A DNA stretch of 64,000 bases from Volvox africanus (taxonomy: Eukaryota > Chlorophyta > Chlorophyceae > Chlamydomonadales > Volvocaceae): assembly GCA_030268105.1 (NCBI GenBank), contig BSDZ01000003.1:3720001-3784000 (forward strand), given 5' to 3'. The notes under the pieces are model-generated. The model was not told the origin of the DNA, did no database searches, and saw only the letters and a list, made by a program, of their open reading frames with translations. Made by a program: the position numbers and the translations under genes. Below, in pieces: positions 13,001 to 24,641 of this stretch. Positions within the stretch are counted from its first letter, which is position 1; each line of letters starts with the position of its first letter.

Positions 13001-13818
13001 TCGGTCAGACAATGTGGCTTTGCGGACGCAACTGATGGCTGTTTCGGCACCGGCAGGAGGACACCGTGGCGACACATTCTCTGAGGTGCGCTCACACATG
13101 CAGCGTTTGACACTTGACCTCATTCGCAAAGGATTTACCATAAGTCGTGCACTTGTTTAGACGGCGCCAGTAATTCATCCTACGCTGGTCTGAACTTTAA
13201 GGGACGCGGAACACAAGGGAATACCGCCAGTCTGTGCCATCCTATCTCCTTTGGGGTTCAGCCTAGCCTTGCTCAGCCTTCCGACATGCTCTCCGCCTGT
13301 CCCCTGTCCTCTACCTCAGGCTTGGAACAACCGGCCTTGGGGCAATGCAGCTGCGCATCCGCTGGTGGCATCCGGGGAGCGTGAGGCAGCTGCACATGCT
13401 GCTGCGCTGCGGGCCGCAGAGGCCGATGCAGCCAGTCGTGAGATGTTGCAGTCGGCACGACGGGAACAGGTGGCCGCATCTCTTGCGCTGCTGAGCCAGC
13501 TTCGCAGAGTGCAGGCCCTTGAAGCTATGCGACTGAGCGACTTGCAGGTGGTATGCCGCGGCGCACAATCCTCATGTGTTGACACAATAATGCAACGTGT
13601 GATGCTGTGTCTGATGGGTCTGATGGGTCACCGCTTTTCTTCATGCGTGAGTCAGGTTCCACCAATAGAACCAGGTCTGCGCCGCATCATAATTGGGACT
13701 GTCTAGAACGGTAATGCGTGTGCCGTAATGCCCGATGCTGATTTGTACGATTCAGGAGATTCATCAGCTTGAGCGGCGTCTGGCAGCGGTGCGCAAGGAG
13801 CGCTTGCAACCTGGATGA
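10097..13818 (+). CDS. Coiled-coil protein, ten-exon gene, function unknown
   Basis: Exon model: 10097-10282, 10353-10534, 10610-10771, 11051-11255, 11703-11880, 12211-12262, 12618-12750, 12996-13085, 13320-13547 and 13756-13818. All junctions are GT-AG and all phases agree, giving 492 residues ending in TGA. The exon 5 donor is chosen to keep the downstream frame. Seen: apart from the first 50 and about 30 residues of exons 8-9, the product is almost wholly heptad-like and rich in Q, E, R, A and L, for example MGQLDRCRQQSEELRKQ, LELQLQKQ and VLELERQLRAAQ. No globular domain, transmembrane segment or signal is visible. Exon lengths vary while coiled-coil character persists across introns, which supports a real gene. 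Inferred: a structural, cytoskeletal or centriole/flagellum-associated protein, but nothing proves that. The start ATG is the first in frame, and an upstream exon is possible. Confidence 0.75.
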
Positions 13819-15776
13819 TCTGTGGGGCAACATTAGGATGCGCGCATATGTATCCTATGCATTCAAGCCAGGCGCAAACGCAGCAGGTACGCTTATGTGC
13901 ACCGGCGGCCGTTTCAGCCTGTCTTAATGAGGTACTGCCTCGCAGAGCTGGCGGCGCCATGTCTTCCTGTTAAGGACTCTCTGGGATGAGCAGAATTAAA
14001 GCATCTGCGACACCAAGCACACTCTGGGCAGGATCTGCCGTCCCTCGCTAACCCGTCATATCCATGTCGATCTTCACTAGCAGCTGGAGCTGATGCCTGG
14101 AATGTCTGAACACGCAGATGGGCTTGGTGAAACGGCCTGCGCGCCTTGGACTCAACCCCGCACCCTTACATTTGCTGCCCTGTGCCCAGGCGGACCTACT
14201 CTTTTGAATTTCGCGGATTGACGTGTTATGCGCATGCTTCGTCGTGCGATTAGGGTTAGTATGCATGCGGCCTAGCCTGCTTGATGTGCGGGCTGTCGGC
14301 TTCGAGTGTTGAGGTTGGTTGATGACGGGTGGTGTGGAACACTGAGCCTCCTGAAGCTGCGACTTGCCCGGATATGACCCCCGGTTACAGATGAACATCC
14401 CCCAGTTGCAATGATTCAAGCAGTAGTTTCTATATTTGGCAGAGAAAATATATTTGGCAAAAAATGCCGTTGGCGACGCCTCGCATCATCACCACGTTTG
14501 TCAAGAACTTTACAACCAACGCCTCGTTGAGGCACATCGACAACAGTATAACTATGACCCAAGACCTGTGCTAGGTCAGGAGCAACACCAGGAAGGATAA
14601 ATGGTCCGGACGAGCGTTAGCGAAGGCCGCCGCGAAATGTGCACATCTTCGCCTTGGCGTAGGGCAAGACAGACAGCACCTTTTTTTCCGCTAACAAAGG
14701 ATTCAATCCCCCTTTGAAGCAACCAATATATGTCTATCGTCCAAAGATACAGCATGCGGCGTGTCAGGGTGCGGCCATGCAGACACGGGCGGCCTGCATA
14801 GTGAGGTACGGTTACTGGCATGTAGGCGACAACCTGGGGAACTGGGCGTAAAAGGGGCCGGTATCTTCACCGCCAGGTAGGCTAGGTGTTTTCCACACTT
14901 TGGCGTTCCCAAGGGAGAATTTTTTAAGGCGGAAGGTAGTGAGGTCCTTCGAATTTGAGAGGATCCCTTGTGAGGAAGTACAAAAAGCCGTCTGAGTGTA
15001 ACTGAAACCGAAAGCCTTTGGTTCCTTCGTGGCTTGGTAAACCTCAGCCCAAATGTGAGGGCCCTTGCTGACTGAAAGCGGTCATTCCCTATTCTTGGTA
15101 TCATCGGTCGCATTTGTGAAGTAACTTTCCCCCAAACCTTACACGCTGCAACTACATGCTCATCACATTTGGAACATTGCACAATTTGACCGCTGGGAAT
15201 ACCCGAGCCTTGTTCTGTCAGTTTACCAGGCCAAGTTCATACGCCTCCAGCTTGGAAATGATGATTCCCAAATTGGCTCTGTTTCCAAAATCCGTTGGTT
15301 ATTGCAACTGATTGGCTTGCAAAGGAAATGGTAGTCAATTGATGAGATATAGTCACGGCCAAGTTAGGTGGAACATGGTTCGCGGTCCGCACATAGCTAT
15401 CGCATCTTTTCAATGGCATCACCACATTTAGCATGCTGGTCAAAAATACTTGGATTACGATATTCCTCGCCAATGTATTCCTCCAGAGTTATGCAATCCA
15501 CGTTTTCACCAACACCCTCCTGCTGTGCTGAGCATCATACAAATTCCGTACTTCTTAGACAGCTTCCCCGTTAAAACAGGCATCTAACACTTACCGAGCT
15601 CATTGCATTCGATCGGATTTAGTCCTCTCAAAACCAAGCTAGTCTTTGAATTAGCTTTGCATGCAGGACAAACTTCGATTTTGAGATAGCTGATTGCGAA
15701 ATGGCTCGCATCCTAGTGGAAGTAGGTTATGAATTAACTGTTCAAAATTGCATTATATCGACCAGTTGATCTTTAT
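13819..15776. other. Stretch without a recognised gene
   Basis: No gene recognised. The longest open frame (minus strand, 14703-15182, about 160 codons) is basic and Cys/Pro-containing without a motif I know, and it has no supporting splice pattern. The right end presumably holds the promoter of the membrane protein gene at 15777. Confidence 0.45.
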
Positions 15777-16809
15777 ATGTCCAATGCCATGCAGACTGAT
15801 ACGGTTTATTCCTCTGCCAAAGCCAAAATGGGCGGACTGGCAGGGGGAGCTTGGTTGGGGATCGGCATCAGCTGTGGCTTTGTCATCGGCATTATCACGT
15901 ATGCGCTTATTGCATGCTTTATGCGCCGTCGAAAGGTGCGTCTCCTTACTTCTGCACTCCAAATCCGCTTTACCTGACCCGGCGACATTTGAACATATTC
16001 GCACTTCTGTCACCATCGTATGCCGGATCCACTGCCGCAAGGCGAGTCCAATTAGTTCTGAACGCGTCGTGGCCACTTTCTCTTGACCTGACCGCATTTG
16101 TTTTCGTGTGTGCTGGCAGAATGTTTCGCCTCATCCCGAAGTACGGGCCAGCTCGCAGCGTGCTAGTGGTGGCGGCTTCACCAACCTAGCTCAACAACCT
16201 TCCAGCAACAATCTCTCCACAGCAATACTGCCTTCCAGGCAGCCCCTTGCGGGGGATATGTTCTACTCGCCGTTGCAGAGCTGTATGGTTAAAGGCAATA
16301 ACGTGCGCGGCAGCGCTAACCCCTCCGCGCTCCCCGACCCCGGAATGTATGGTGGCCATGGCTTAGCGCTTTTGCAAACCCACCCAGCTGCGTCGTCCGC
16401 GTTGTCCGCCAGCCTGCCGCAGGCAGACGCGGATGTAGCTCCCCTGCCAGACTCAGCAGCTCCCGCACCTCTGACCCCCACCGACAAGGCCACACCCCAT
16501 GCTGTTCCTCTCCAGTCACAGCTATCCACCCGCGACACCGTTGACCAGGGACGCCAGCAGGCTCGGCAACAGCATCAACGCATGTTCTCTGTTGCAGACG
16601 CTTATGGTGCCGACGAACTGGACGATGAGTGGGCCGTGGTCCTGGGCGACCTGGATGGTCTCCTGGCCAAGAAGGGCCAGCCTGGCCTTGCGTCCCCAGA
16701 GCGTGCTGTGGCCGTTCGCCGCCTAATCGCAGTCACTGGAAGCCGCGGCATGCAGTTCGCACTGGATGCAGCATTTGAGGATGTCATGCGGTACCGTGCC
16801 CGGAAGTAA
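15777..16809 (+). CDS. Single-pass membrane protein, two exons, function unknown
   Basis: Exon 1 is 15777-15935 and exon 2 is 16120-16809, joined in phase 0 with a GTGCGT donor and a GGCAG acceptor, giving 282 residues. Seen: a short N-terminal region, then a Gly/Ile-rich hydrophobic segment of about 25 residues (residues 20-48) followed by RRRK at the end of exon 1, the usual stop-transfer pattern. Residues 54-200 are low-complexity (Pro, Ala, Ser, Gln). The last 65 residues form an acidic-then-basic helical block starting ADELDDEWAVVLGDLDGL and ending DVMRYRARK. Known: I recognise no family. Inferred: the N-terminus is lumenal or extracellular, and a cytoplasmic tail carries a folded helical end domain. 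Its neighbours do not suggest a role. Two TGTAA motifs lie 360-390 bases after the stop. Confidence 0.7.
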
Positions 16810-17562
16810 TATCATACACACATACATACACACACATACATATATAGGGGTGTTTGAGATCTGGCATGCTGTCGTCTACAAGGATAGTGATTTTGCTTAC
16901 AAGAGAAGTGATGAGAGAGGCAGCGGATGTATATCATTTGGTTATTGCCCCTTGATTTGTTGCGTTTTGCTGCGGCCGCCAAGAGTTGAATTATCAACGG
17001 GCTGCGCGGCTACAGTCGCGGTTACTCAGATAACTTCGCGCTGTGCCTGCATGCATTCCTAACAACGTTCGTCACAGGCACGTCTGTGACGTGACGAGCT
17101 TCAGCAGGTTCGCATCCATAAGTCACCATATTGGACCATCCCTGCCCGTAATATGGCTGCCGACTTGTCGTGTAAACAGATCTCATATTCCTGTAAACCT
17201 TACCCCCCCCCGTTCACCAGACAAACACTAATCGCTCATAGGTCGCTTTTCACGCAGTAAAAGCCTGTTTGCCAAAAAAAACATTTCCCAAGACGGTAAG
17301 AGGCAGTGCATACTTAAAACAATACGAGCGAGCACCCGCCCAGATGCCGAAATACATGTAACAAGGTTCGACTGTTGATTAGGTAGGGTATATATGTAAA
17401 TGGTCAGCCAAAGTAGTTAAGCCTAACCTACACAGTCGTAAATCATACATACATATCTTGTTTCATGCACACGGCATATCCACAGATGGTATTTATCATA
17501 GTCCCGCACACACGCCGTGTTCACATACAAGTCCGGCCTAGCTCTACATTTCGGCATTACCA
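16810..17562. other. 3' region between convergent genes
   Basis: This stretch lies between two convergent genes. It holds an imperfect CA/TACA microsatellite (about 16812-16846) just after the membrane protein stop and TGTAA motifs near 17170 and 17192. TGTAA is the usual polyadenylation signal in Chlamydomonadales algae. No coding sequence seen. Confidence 0.5.
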
Positions 17563-19763
17563 CTAGAATGCAACAGTCATGTACTGCTGCTTAGCATTTT
17601 TGTGGAAGGACTTGCGAATTGTAGTTGGAGGCTGGTAGTACGCCGGCCCTGGTGCGTTTGACGATATACTATAAGCACGCTGGTCAATAACTTCCTCATG
17701 CCCAGCACTGCGACTTCGAAAGGGAGCGGAGATACCTTTCCCCGGATTGAGCGAGTGAAGCGGCGCGTGCGTGGGTTTGAGATAGTCGTGTGCCACCTTA
17801 TCGCCCGCACTGACCAACACTTGGCGGGCTTGCTGCCTGCAGGCACAGCAGATACACGGGCGAAACGGCAGGAATTGAAGAATGGGGGCCGCCGTGTTTG
17901 GCAGCTAGACGATGGTTTGGAAATAACGGCACTTAACAGAATAACAGCAAGGAAGACTTCGTTCATGAATGGTGGGTCTACCCGCGACCGGACGGCCCTT
18001 TTTTGCTCCACCCTTTGTATATTACCCGCCCCTGCAGTCTCACTTGTGAGGTGATGAATCCGCTGTGAGGAACACGGGACTGGGTCGATTTGCCTGGCGA
18101 CTAAGCTGGGCGCGAATGGAGGAGAAGTCCTGCAGCTCGTACGAGCCGGGACCAGGGCCCGTGTCCGGCTTCCCGGCCGCATTAGAGGGTGCTCCGAACA
18201 ATAACGAGTCAAGTGTGGCTGCCATAGATCCCACAGACGCGCCACCTCGGCCCGCGCCAGTCCCAAAGGAGGACGTCCCTCCACGGACACTGCCCCCACC
18301 GCGAGAGCTCGTCTGGGCCCAAGGGTCGCCCTGAAGGACGGGACAAAGGCCGCAGGAATGAGGCGAGGTTCAGATCTAGCGTGCTAGGTTTCAAAGCAAC
18401 ACGGCCGGATAGCGCATTCCTGTAACAATTCGCCTGGTCATTGCGTCATTCGCGCTTATCAGTGACCAGACCGGGACCCGCTCCACTCCCGCGCTTCTCA
18501 TGACCACGCGCAGGGCAAATTTTGGTTTGGCTAGGTGGGCCAAATGCAGGGGCTAAGCATACTAAGCAACTGGGTGAGGACGCGGGCTTAAAACTGGTGG
18601 CCATCGCTGGTAACGCTGGCAGGCAATACTTTCTCCGTTTATGGTTAGGTCCCTCGGGAGTGAGCAGATGACCGACCACCCCACCCGATGGCTCAACACC
18701 ATCCCAACCCACCAGGTCGTAGCTTGTGGAAGCGGGGGCCTCCAAGTTGCCCAACAAGATTAGTTCATGCCCTGTCGAGTTCTTAAAGGCTGATGTGGCG
18801 CCTGGCTTGCTTAAATAATCCACCTTAGCGCCGGTGCGAGTTACCCCCGAGCCCTCATACGCGCCAGGCCCTAGATGTGACGAGCGATCCAGCGGCACCA
18901 GCGAAGATGTCGCCTACGGTGATAAAGTGCATAGGCATGCGATCCGACGTAGTTAACCGCCGGATGTGCTTGAGTTAGACCAAACGCGTGAGGCCGAGAC
19001 CGATCAGCAAGAGCAGGGGCCCCAACACATCGGACAACACATCCTCACCTTCATGACTCTTGCCCCGCGCAACATACCCTATCAGAGGCACACGACACTA
19101 GTGTCCCGCCTGAACCGCCAGCCTGCTCCCTAGTCCCATCTGCGATGCGGTTGCATAGCTACCTACCTTTTCTTGGAAAGCTGATGTGACAGCCGCTTTG
19201 CTGAAGCTTCTGTCCTCAATTGCAACGCCGGGTTTCCGATAATCAGTTGGGCCTGGTCCCGTATAGAACACGCGGTCCGAAAACCGACGTGATTGCGACG
19301 CCATAGGACCCAGTCCTTTCTTGCCGATGGACTCGGGCCTGGGTCGATCCAGCGGCGCCGTCTGCGCATTATAGCTGCCGGGCCTGCGTTTAGATATAAG
19401 AAGGTAAGGGCCTAGCACAACAAATGCGGATGTTGGGTCGCCCGGCTGGTGGACGCCGTACGTACCCTGGTAGGTCATTGTCCGGTTCCATAAAGCGCCT
19501 GCTCTCGACGCTGAATCCCTTCTTTTCTCTGTGAGCAGTGTATCCCATGCATGTTCTCAATATAACGTCCGGTGCCGCGGATTCGCACGTAACCAAGGTT
19601 GTCAGCCTTCTTATAGATGCCTTTACCTGATTCCTGTGTAAAGGATAGTCTCAAATTTAGCTGGAATAGAGCTTACAGGCTTGTAGCCAGGCACCGATTT
19701 CAGGGGTGCGGTCACAGGCCCCTTATGAAGTTGCCCTTTTTGTCCATTCCCTTCCTTTGCCAT
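17563..19763 (-). CDS. Sperm-tail PG-rich repeat (SHIPPO/STPG2-like) ciliary protein
   Basis: Seen: on the minus strand, exons 19763-19677, 19383-19167, 18913-18713, 18330-18044 and 17836-17563 join in consistent phases. At least one further exon between 19633 and 19466 ends at a GTACGT donor and reads into the 19383 exon as DNDLPGPGSY. How the first and second exons join is not settled. PG-rich repeats recur: SVPGYKP, PGPGSYN, TGPGPTDYRKPG, HLGPGAYEG, TGPGPGSYEL and NAPGPAYYQPP, spaced 30-90 residues apart and usually followed by a basic/aromatic S-F segment (SRRFSDR, KSFHKNA). Known: STPG/SHIPPO (ODF3/CIMAP) repeats mark proteins that line microtubules of cilia and flagella. The C-terminal arrangement resembles STPG2. 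Inferred: a flagellar microtubule-associated protein, so the organism is flagellated. The stop is TAG at 17565-17563. Confidence 0.75.
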
Positions 19764-22109
19764 TTTATGTACTAGGATAGAGCGAAGAGAAGATAGTGGT
19801 TAAGCATAACTCAAAGGACCTGCTGCGTCACCAGTAAGCGAGCAATAATCCAACTAATTGTATAATTGTGTGTCATACTAAATTGTAAACTGTGTCATAA
19901 ACACAGATGGATCACAACGACTTTGCCTACTTAGAAGTAAAACTCGTACGGTCTGTTATTGCGGTTAGAATTAATCCTTTACCGTGCAAATCAAAGTTGT
20001 AGTGCTTCATGAACATTTACTTTTTTGGTTTGAAAATCTTAGCTAATTTTAATCCTTACGCAGTCCCTCATTAGTGCATGGGTGCATTCTGCAAAGCTCA
20101 GGATTGCAGCCACTCAAACGGCATTTTTGTATAATTTTGAGGTTCAGGTAGTAACATTATTTAATTCCTTCGGATGATCATATATGGGACACGTGCAACT
20201 TTCATTTACGGTCCGCTTTCGTTTCCGAAACGCCATTTTTAAATTGGACTTCTGCGTTGCAAATGTTGCGCAATGCCCTGCATGATGCATGTCTCCGCGA
20301 TCAGGGGTTCCGTTAGCCACCATCCTTATAGATGTTATTGCTTATTGTCTGGGTGTCAGGTATCCCCGTGGGCCGCAGGCAGGCTGAATGTACGTGTAGA
20401 AGGCGTCTCGATTTATGCATACGTGATCGGTATTGATTCAAATTATCACTGATCTTAATTCATGAAGGTATGTATTCTAGGAAGCCGTTGTGGATGGCTT
20501 CAACCCCATATGCTTAGTAATCTAAAGGAGCCCTGCTGGCATATGCACATGGACACTGCCGATTTCGGCGTGGGAGAAACCTCTTCTAGAACTTTACATA
20601 TGGAGCTTTTCATATAGAACTTTTCATATGGACTTTTAAGATTAGGGATGTGATAGGTTTTGGGGCCTTGCTATGAAAATGACCACCACCACATACGAAT
20701 GCGCGTAATATTACACATGGGAGCTCGGTCGAGATGACCAGAGCTGATTTTGAAATGCAAAGTTGAAATTTAGGGAGGGGCATTTCCAGCAGGCAGGGCA
20801 ATTGAGCTCTATCTTGTGCTCTTGGAACATGTGCGCGCGCAAAGAACAAATTACGAGTAGCGGAAAGATATATGGCGATTCTGAGCCATTCATAACACAT
20901 GTTCCATCACAACGAAAAATAGACGCAGCGACCGGACAAAAACTGGTGTGTACAAACAACGAACCCCGCCTAACTAGGCACATACCACCGCCATGCCCCT
21001 GCCCTTTCGGTATCTGCTTTATTGGAGTGATGGGATGCATTGCTCGAAGAAGTGCAAGCAAGTGATAGACCTATACTTTTGACTGCCCTACCTATAACCC
21101 AAGTGTTGGAGATGAGTGATTCTGCGAGCAACTGTTCCTCAGTTTCGATAACCCTGAAGCCCTCGACCAATGCCCCAGCCTAAGGAAATGCCAAATCGGC
21201 CCTAGTGTTATATCCATCCGCTGGTTCATCAGTCGACCCAGGCTGTACGTCTGGGGCCTTATGCCGTTACATTATGTTGACTAAGATAAAATCAAGTCGT
21301 CTTGCAAGCTGGAGTCCATCAGAACTGAAAACAGCAGTAAAACAACGAAGCTCTAACCACGTGAACAGCCAAACTAGAACGATCTCATTTGTTGGTAAAC
21401 CCAGTCCATACCAGAACCTACACAGGGGGCGTACATATAATTATGCTCACACTACACAGGGGTTGTCGGTCGGGTCACATTCACGGTATCCATAATACGC
21501 ACTCACGCCGTCCAATAAGCAGGGCACCTGACACACCGCCTGGGGCTGGACACACCGCTGCCTTGCACGCACTGTCTGAGCGCTGCACACACCCCTGCCT
21601 GAGCCCGCCATCGAGGAACTTGCCGAGAGTGATATAAATCGCTATGCTCCTGCCTATCCATGTTGCAAGAGCCAAGAGCCGCAAAGGCTGAAAGAGGCAG
21701 TCCGGGTCACACTACAGAATGCCTTCCACCACAATGCGCTGCCGCCGAGATGCACACTGTTCAGCCGCAGTCCCCACCGGTTCAACCCCTGCGGTGCAGT
21801 CGGAATCCACCGTTGTCCGGCCGTGCTTGCCCTTGACCGCAATCACCTCCAGCGGCGGCGTAGACGTTGGAGTTTCCAACGGCACCGCCGCCGCTGGCAA
21901 CAACTCTGAAGCCCGAACCCTGCAACCTCCAGAGCTGCAGGCTGCCCGTGTCGCCGCTGCTGGACCACATCCACGCCATGACGCGGGGCTTGGAGCGGCC
22001 GTAGACAATGCTGTCGTGGCGGCAGCCCTCCTTACCGCGGCCGCCGAACGTCCGCTTCGCCGGACCCCGACGGTGGCATCACCCAGAGGCGCCGTCTGCG
22101 GCTGAGTCC
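19764..22109. other. Stretch without a recognised gene
   Basis: It begins with an AT-rich part (about 19,850-20,480), and at 20,588-20,638 a short period-17 repeat of ACTTTTCATATGG type is visible. From 21,700 to 22,109 it is GC-rich with long open frames on both strands. These look compositional, because the coiled-coil gene on the minus strand stops at 22110 in its own frame. Confidence 0.5.
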
Positions 22110-24641
22110 TCATCTCGTGCGCGCTGGGAAGCGGGGAGGAGGCCCCTCCCGCTGCAGCGCGGCCAGAGTGCATTGTTCCTGCGGGACAACGGGACAAGGG
22201 GGCTGTTGGGACAGGCAGGCACGCAGCAGCCAACGTTGCAAAGCTCAGCTAACTGCCACAAAGTAAGCCGCACCCCCAAACGAAATACGGAGTGTTACCC
22301 AGGCTCCTGTCTCCAACCAAGCCTCTTCTGTGTTTCGCCTCTGAGCTGTCGGTCAGCAGTCAGTCCGTCAGTCTGTTTGTCCGTCCGCGTACCTCCGCCA
22401 ACGCCACTTTGGCCTGCTACACCTCCCGTGATGCGGCCTCTGCCTCCGCCGTCTTTGTGGCCCGCAACGTCTTCAACGCATGAACCGCAGTACCCCGCGC
22501 CACCCTAGCGACCTTCGCCGCCAACACCGCCTCCCGCAGCTCCTCCTTGACAGCCGCCAAGTCTGCCTGGTGCCTGCCTGAAGCCAGTCCAAGGTCCCAC
22601 TGCGTGTAAACCAATGCTTGACGAGTGAGTCGGGGTTCGCAGGGGGGTCGTCCGGTATTGGGATGAGATTGGCCCGTGGTGCAGAATGGTAAACCCGCAC
22701 AGCCTGGGAATAACGAGCTAGCCACCACCCACCTCTCCACCATCCTCTCCGCGTTCAGTCCGCGATCCGCCGCCACCACTGCCAACCGCTTCCGCAGCGC
22801 CGCCACCTCCTTTTCCGCCGCCGCCAAGGCATTGCGAGCAGAAGCGACCGCGGACCCCTCCGGCAGCTTAGCACTCTCCGCCGTCAGACGCTTCCCCAGC
22901 GCCGTCATCCCTTGTTCCGCCATCTGCAGCTGTTGCCGCCGTACCACGTCCGCCACTACTTTCACGGCATGATTATGGCACGAGCGTTCCAAGTCCTGTA
23001 CGGCCATCGCGGTACACGTTGTACCGCCATGCGCCACGTGGGCAGGCGATGGGGCGTTGACGGGGTTAGTGAAACAAACCGCGAGGACAAACGGAGTGCC
23101 GCACAACACATACCAACCTATTATAACCAAGGAGTGACGACATCATTTGTGAAGCCCAAACACGCAACTCACAATGCTGCCCGACCCCCTCCCTACACCC
23201 TACACCGCACAATGCATTGCATGCATTGCATTGCACCCTACACCCTACGCCGCGGCCACGACGGCAGCTACCCACCGCTCACACAGGCCCTTCTGCTGCG
23301 AGTGTGCCTTCTCCTCCTCGGCCAGTCGCTCGTGCCCCGCGCGCACCAGCGCCACCAAGTCAAGGACCACACGGCCCGCCATGGACCCAGCCGCCTGCGC
23401 GGCGAAGCTCGGCGGGTCAGGAGGAGGCCATGGGGATGAGTGCGACGAGTGCTGGGAATGGTCGAACCTAAACGCGCAAGGGTGTATGTCCGTTGGTAAA
23501 AAAACAGACAAGCAAACACACACAACGGCTGTAACGGCACAGCCCGAAATAACGCGACCCATCATCACGTCCCTTCTACAGAGACGTGTCTCATTGCCAG
23601 CTTCCTTGCGTTGCTAAGTCCTGTCACCTGGAGAGCTGCACTGTGCCGGCTGATTACAGCCTCCACTTCCACCAACAGCCAAAGCAAACTCACCCACATA
23701 AACCTGTCCTGGCCCAGGCTCGCGTCCATCCCATATGCATGCAGGAGACCGCGCAGCTGCGACACCGCCGCTGTCAGGTCGCCGCCCTCCTCCGCCGACA
23801 TGGACTGTTGGAGAGGTCGTGCAAGGGCCCGGAAGGGGGAAGGGGGTCAAGAGGCGCGGAATGAACACGATGCTGTATAAAAAGGACCTGGAAGATATGG
23901 ATGCTCAAGGCAACAGGAGTCCCGCAGTACTGCCATCAACAGCCAGTCCTCCCCTTGCCACTTCCCTCCTCACTCTTCCTTCCGTGAAACACTCTGCCTC
24001 GGGCTCACCTCCGCCAAGCTCTTGCTCGCCGCCTCCAGCTGCTTATCCGCACGCGCCTTCAGCTCAGCATGCTTATCAAGACACAGAGAGTGCGCCATGG
24101 CGGCCGTCTTCTCGCGCAGATCGCGCAGGAAGGCCTCTTTCTCGGCAGCATTGCCCCGAGCCGAGAAAGGAGGGAGTGCGGCAGCTTTTGGAGGGGGTAC
24201 ACGTGGGTCGTGCTGTGTGCGTGTGGGCATACGTAAGTGGACGCACGGGGAACGCCGATAGCGCTATCCATCTTCACGTCACAAAGCCACACCACACGCC
24301 TCCCGTCACTCGCTCAAGCACCCGCAGAGATTCGGCATCTACCATACTTGACGACAAACACACCCGAACCTCACCGGAGTGTGGAACGCCGCCTCCGCCT
24401 CCCTCAGTGCTGCGTTGCGGACGCCCTCCAGCGCCCGGTGATCCACTTGCCACCCGGGGAGTGAGGTGGGCGGGTGCACAGTGACAGAGCCGTCAAGTGG
24501 TGTGTGACCCAGATCCCCGTGCAGACAGAGAATAGCGGATAGCTTAAAGCTTCCAAAGCTTCCACCTGATTGTGCCACTGCCTCTGCCTGCCAAATGGGA
24601 CGGGACATGTGTGTGGGAAATATCCGCGCAGGCATGTACAT
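22110..24641 (-). CDS. Coiled-coil protein, seven-exon gene spanning the edge of the duplicated block
   Basis: Minus-strand exons: 24641-24375, 24212-24009, 23804-23628, 23394-23272, 22995-22729, 22599-22423 and 22178-22110. All are phase 0 with GT-AG ends, giving 427 residues. Seen: from residue about 65 onward long helices rich in Ala, Glu, Lys and Leu (RALEGVRNAALREAEAAF, LKARADKQLEAASKSLAE, RNALAAAEKEVAALRKRL, LAAVKEELREAVLAAKVA). One hydrophobic helix reads FMWVSLLWLLVEVEAVIS. No catalytic motif or signal is seen. The fifth donor (GTGGTG) is chosen for phase. The first exon is the least certain part. Context: intron 1 contains the left edge of the 12.7 kb duplicated block (24,311), so only exon 1 recurs in copy 2. 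Function unknown; a structural coiled-coil role is an inference. Confidence 0.65.

Noticed and set aside
19440..19500. Frameshift in the STPG gene after DNDLPG
   Set aside because: A GTACGT donor at 19,465 and an acceptor before 19,383 join the frames as DNDLPGPGSY, so it is an intron, not damage.
21712..22233. 173-codon Ala-rich frame downstream of the minus-strand coiled-coil gene
   Set aside because: The phase-consistent last exon stops at 22,110. The long frame belongs to another phase and reflects GC-rich composition.
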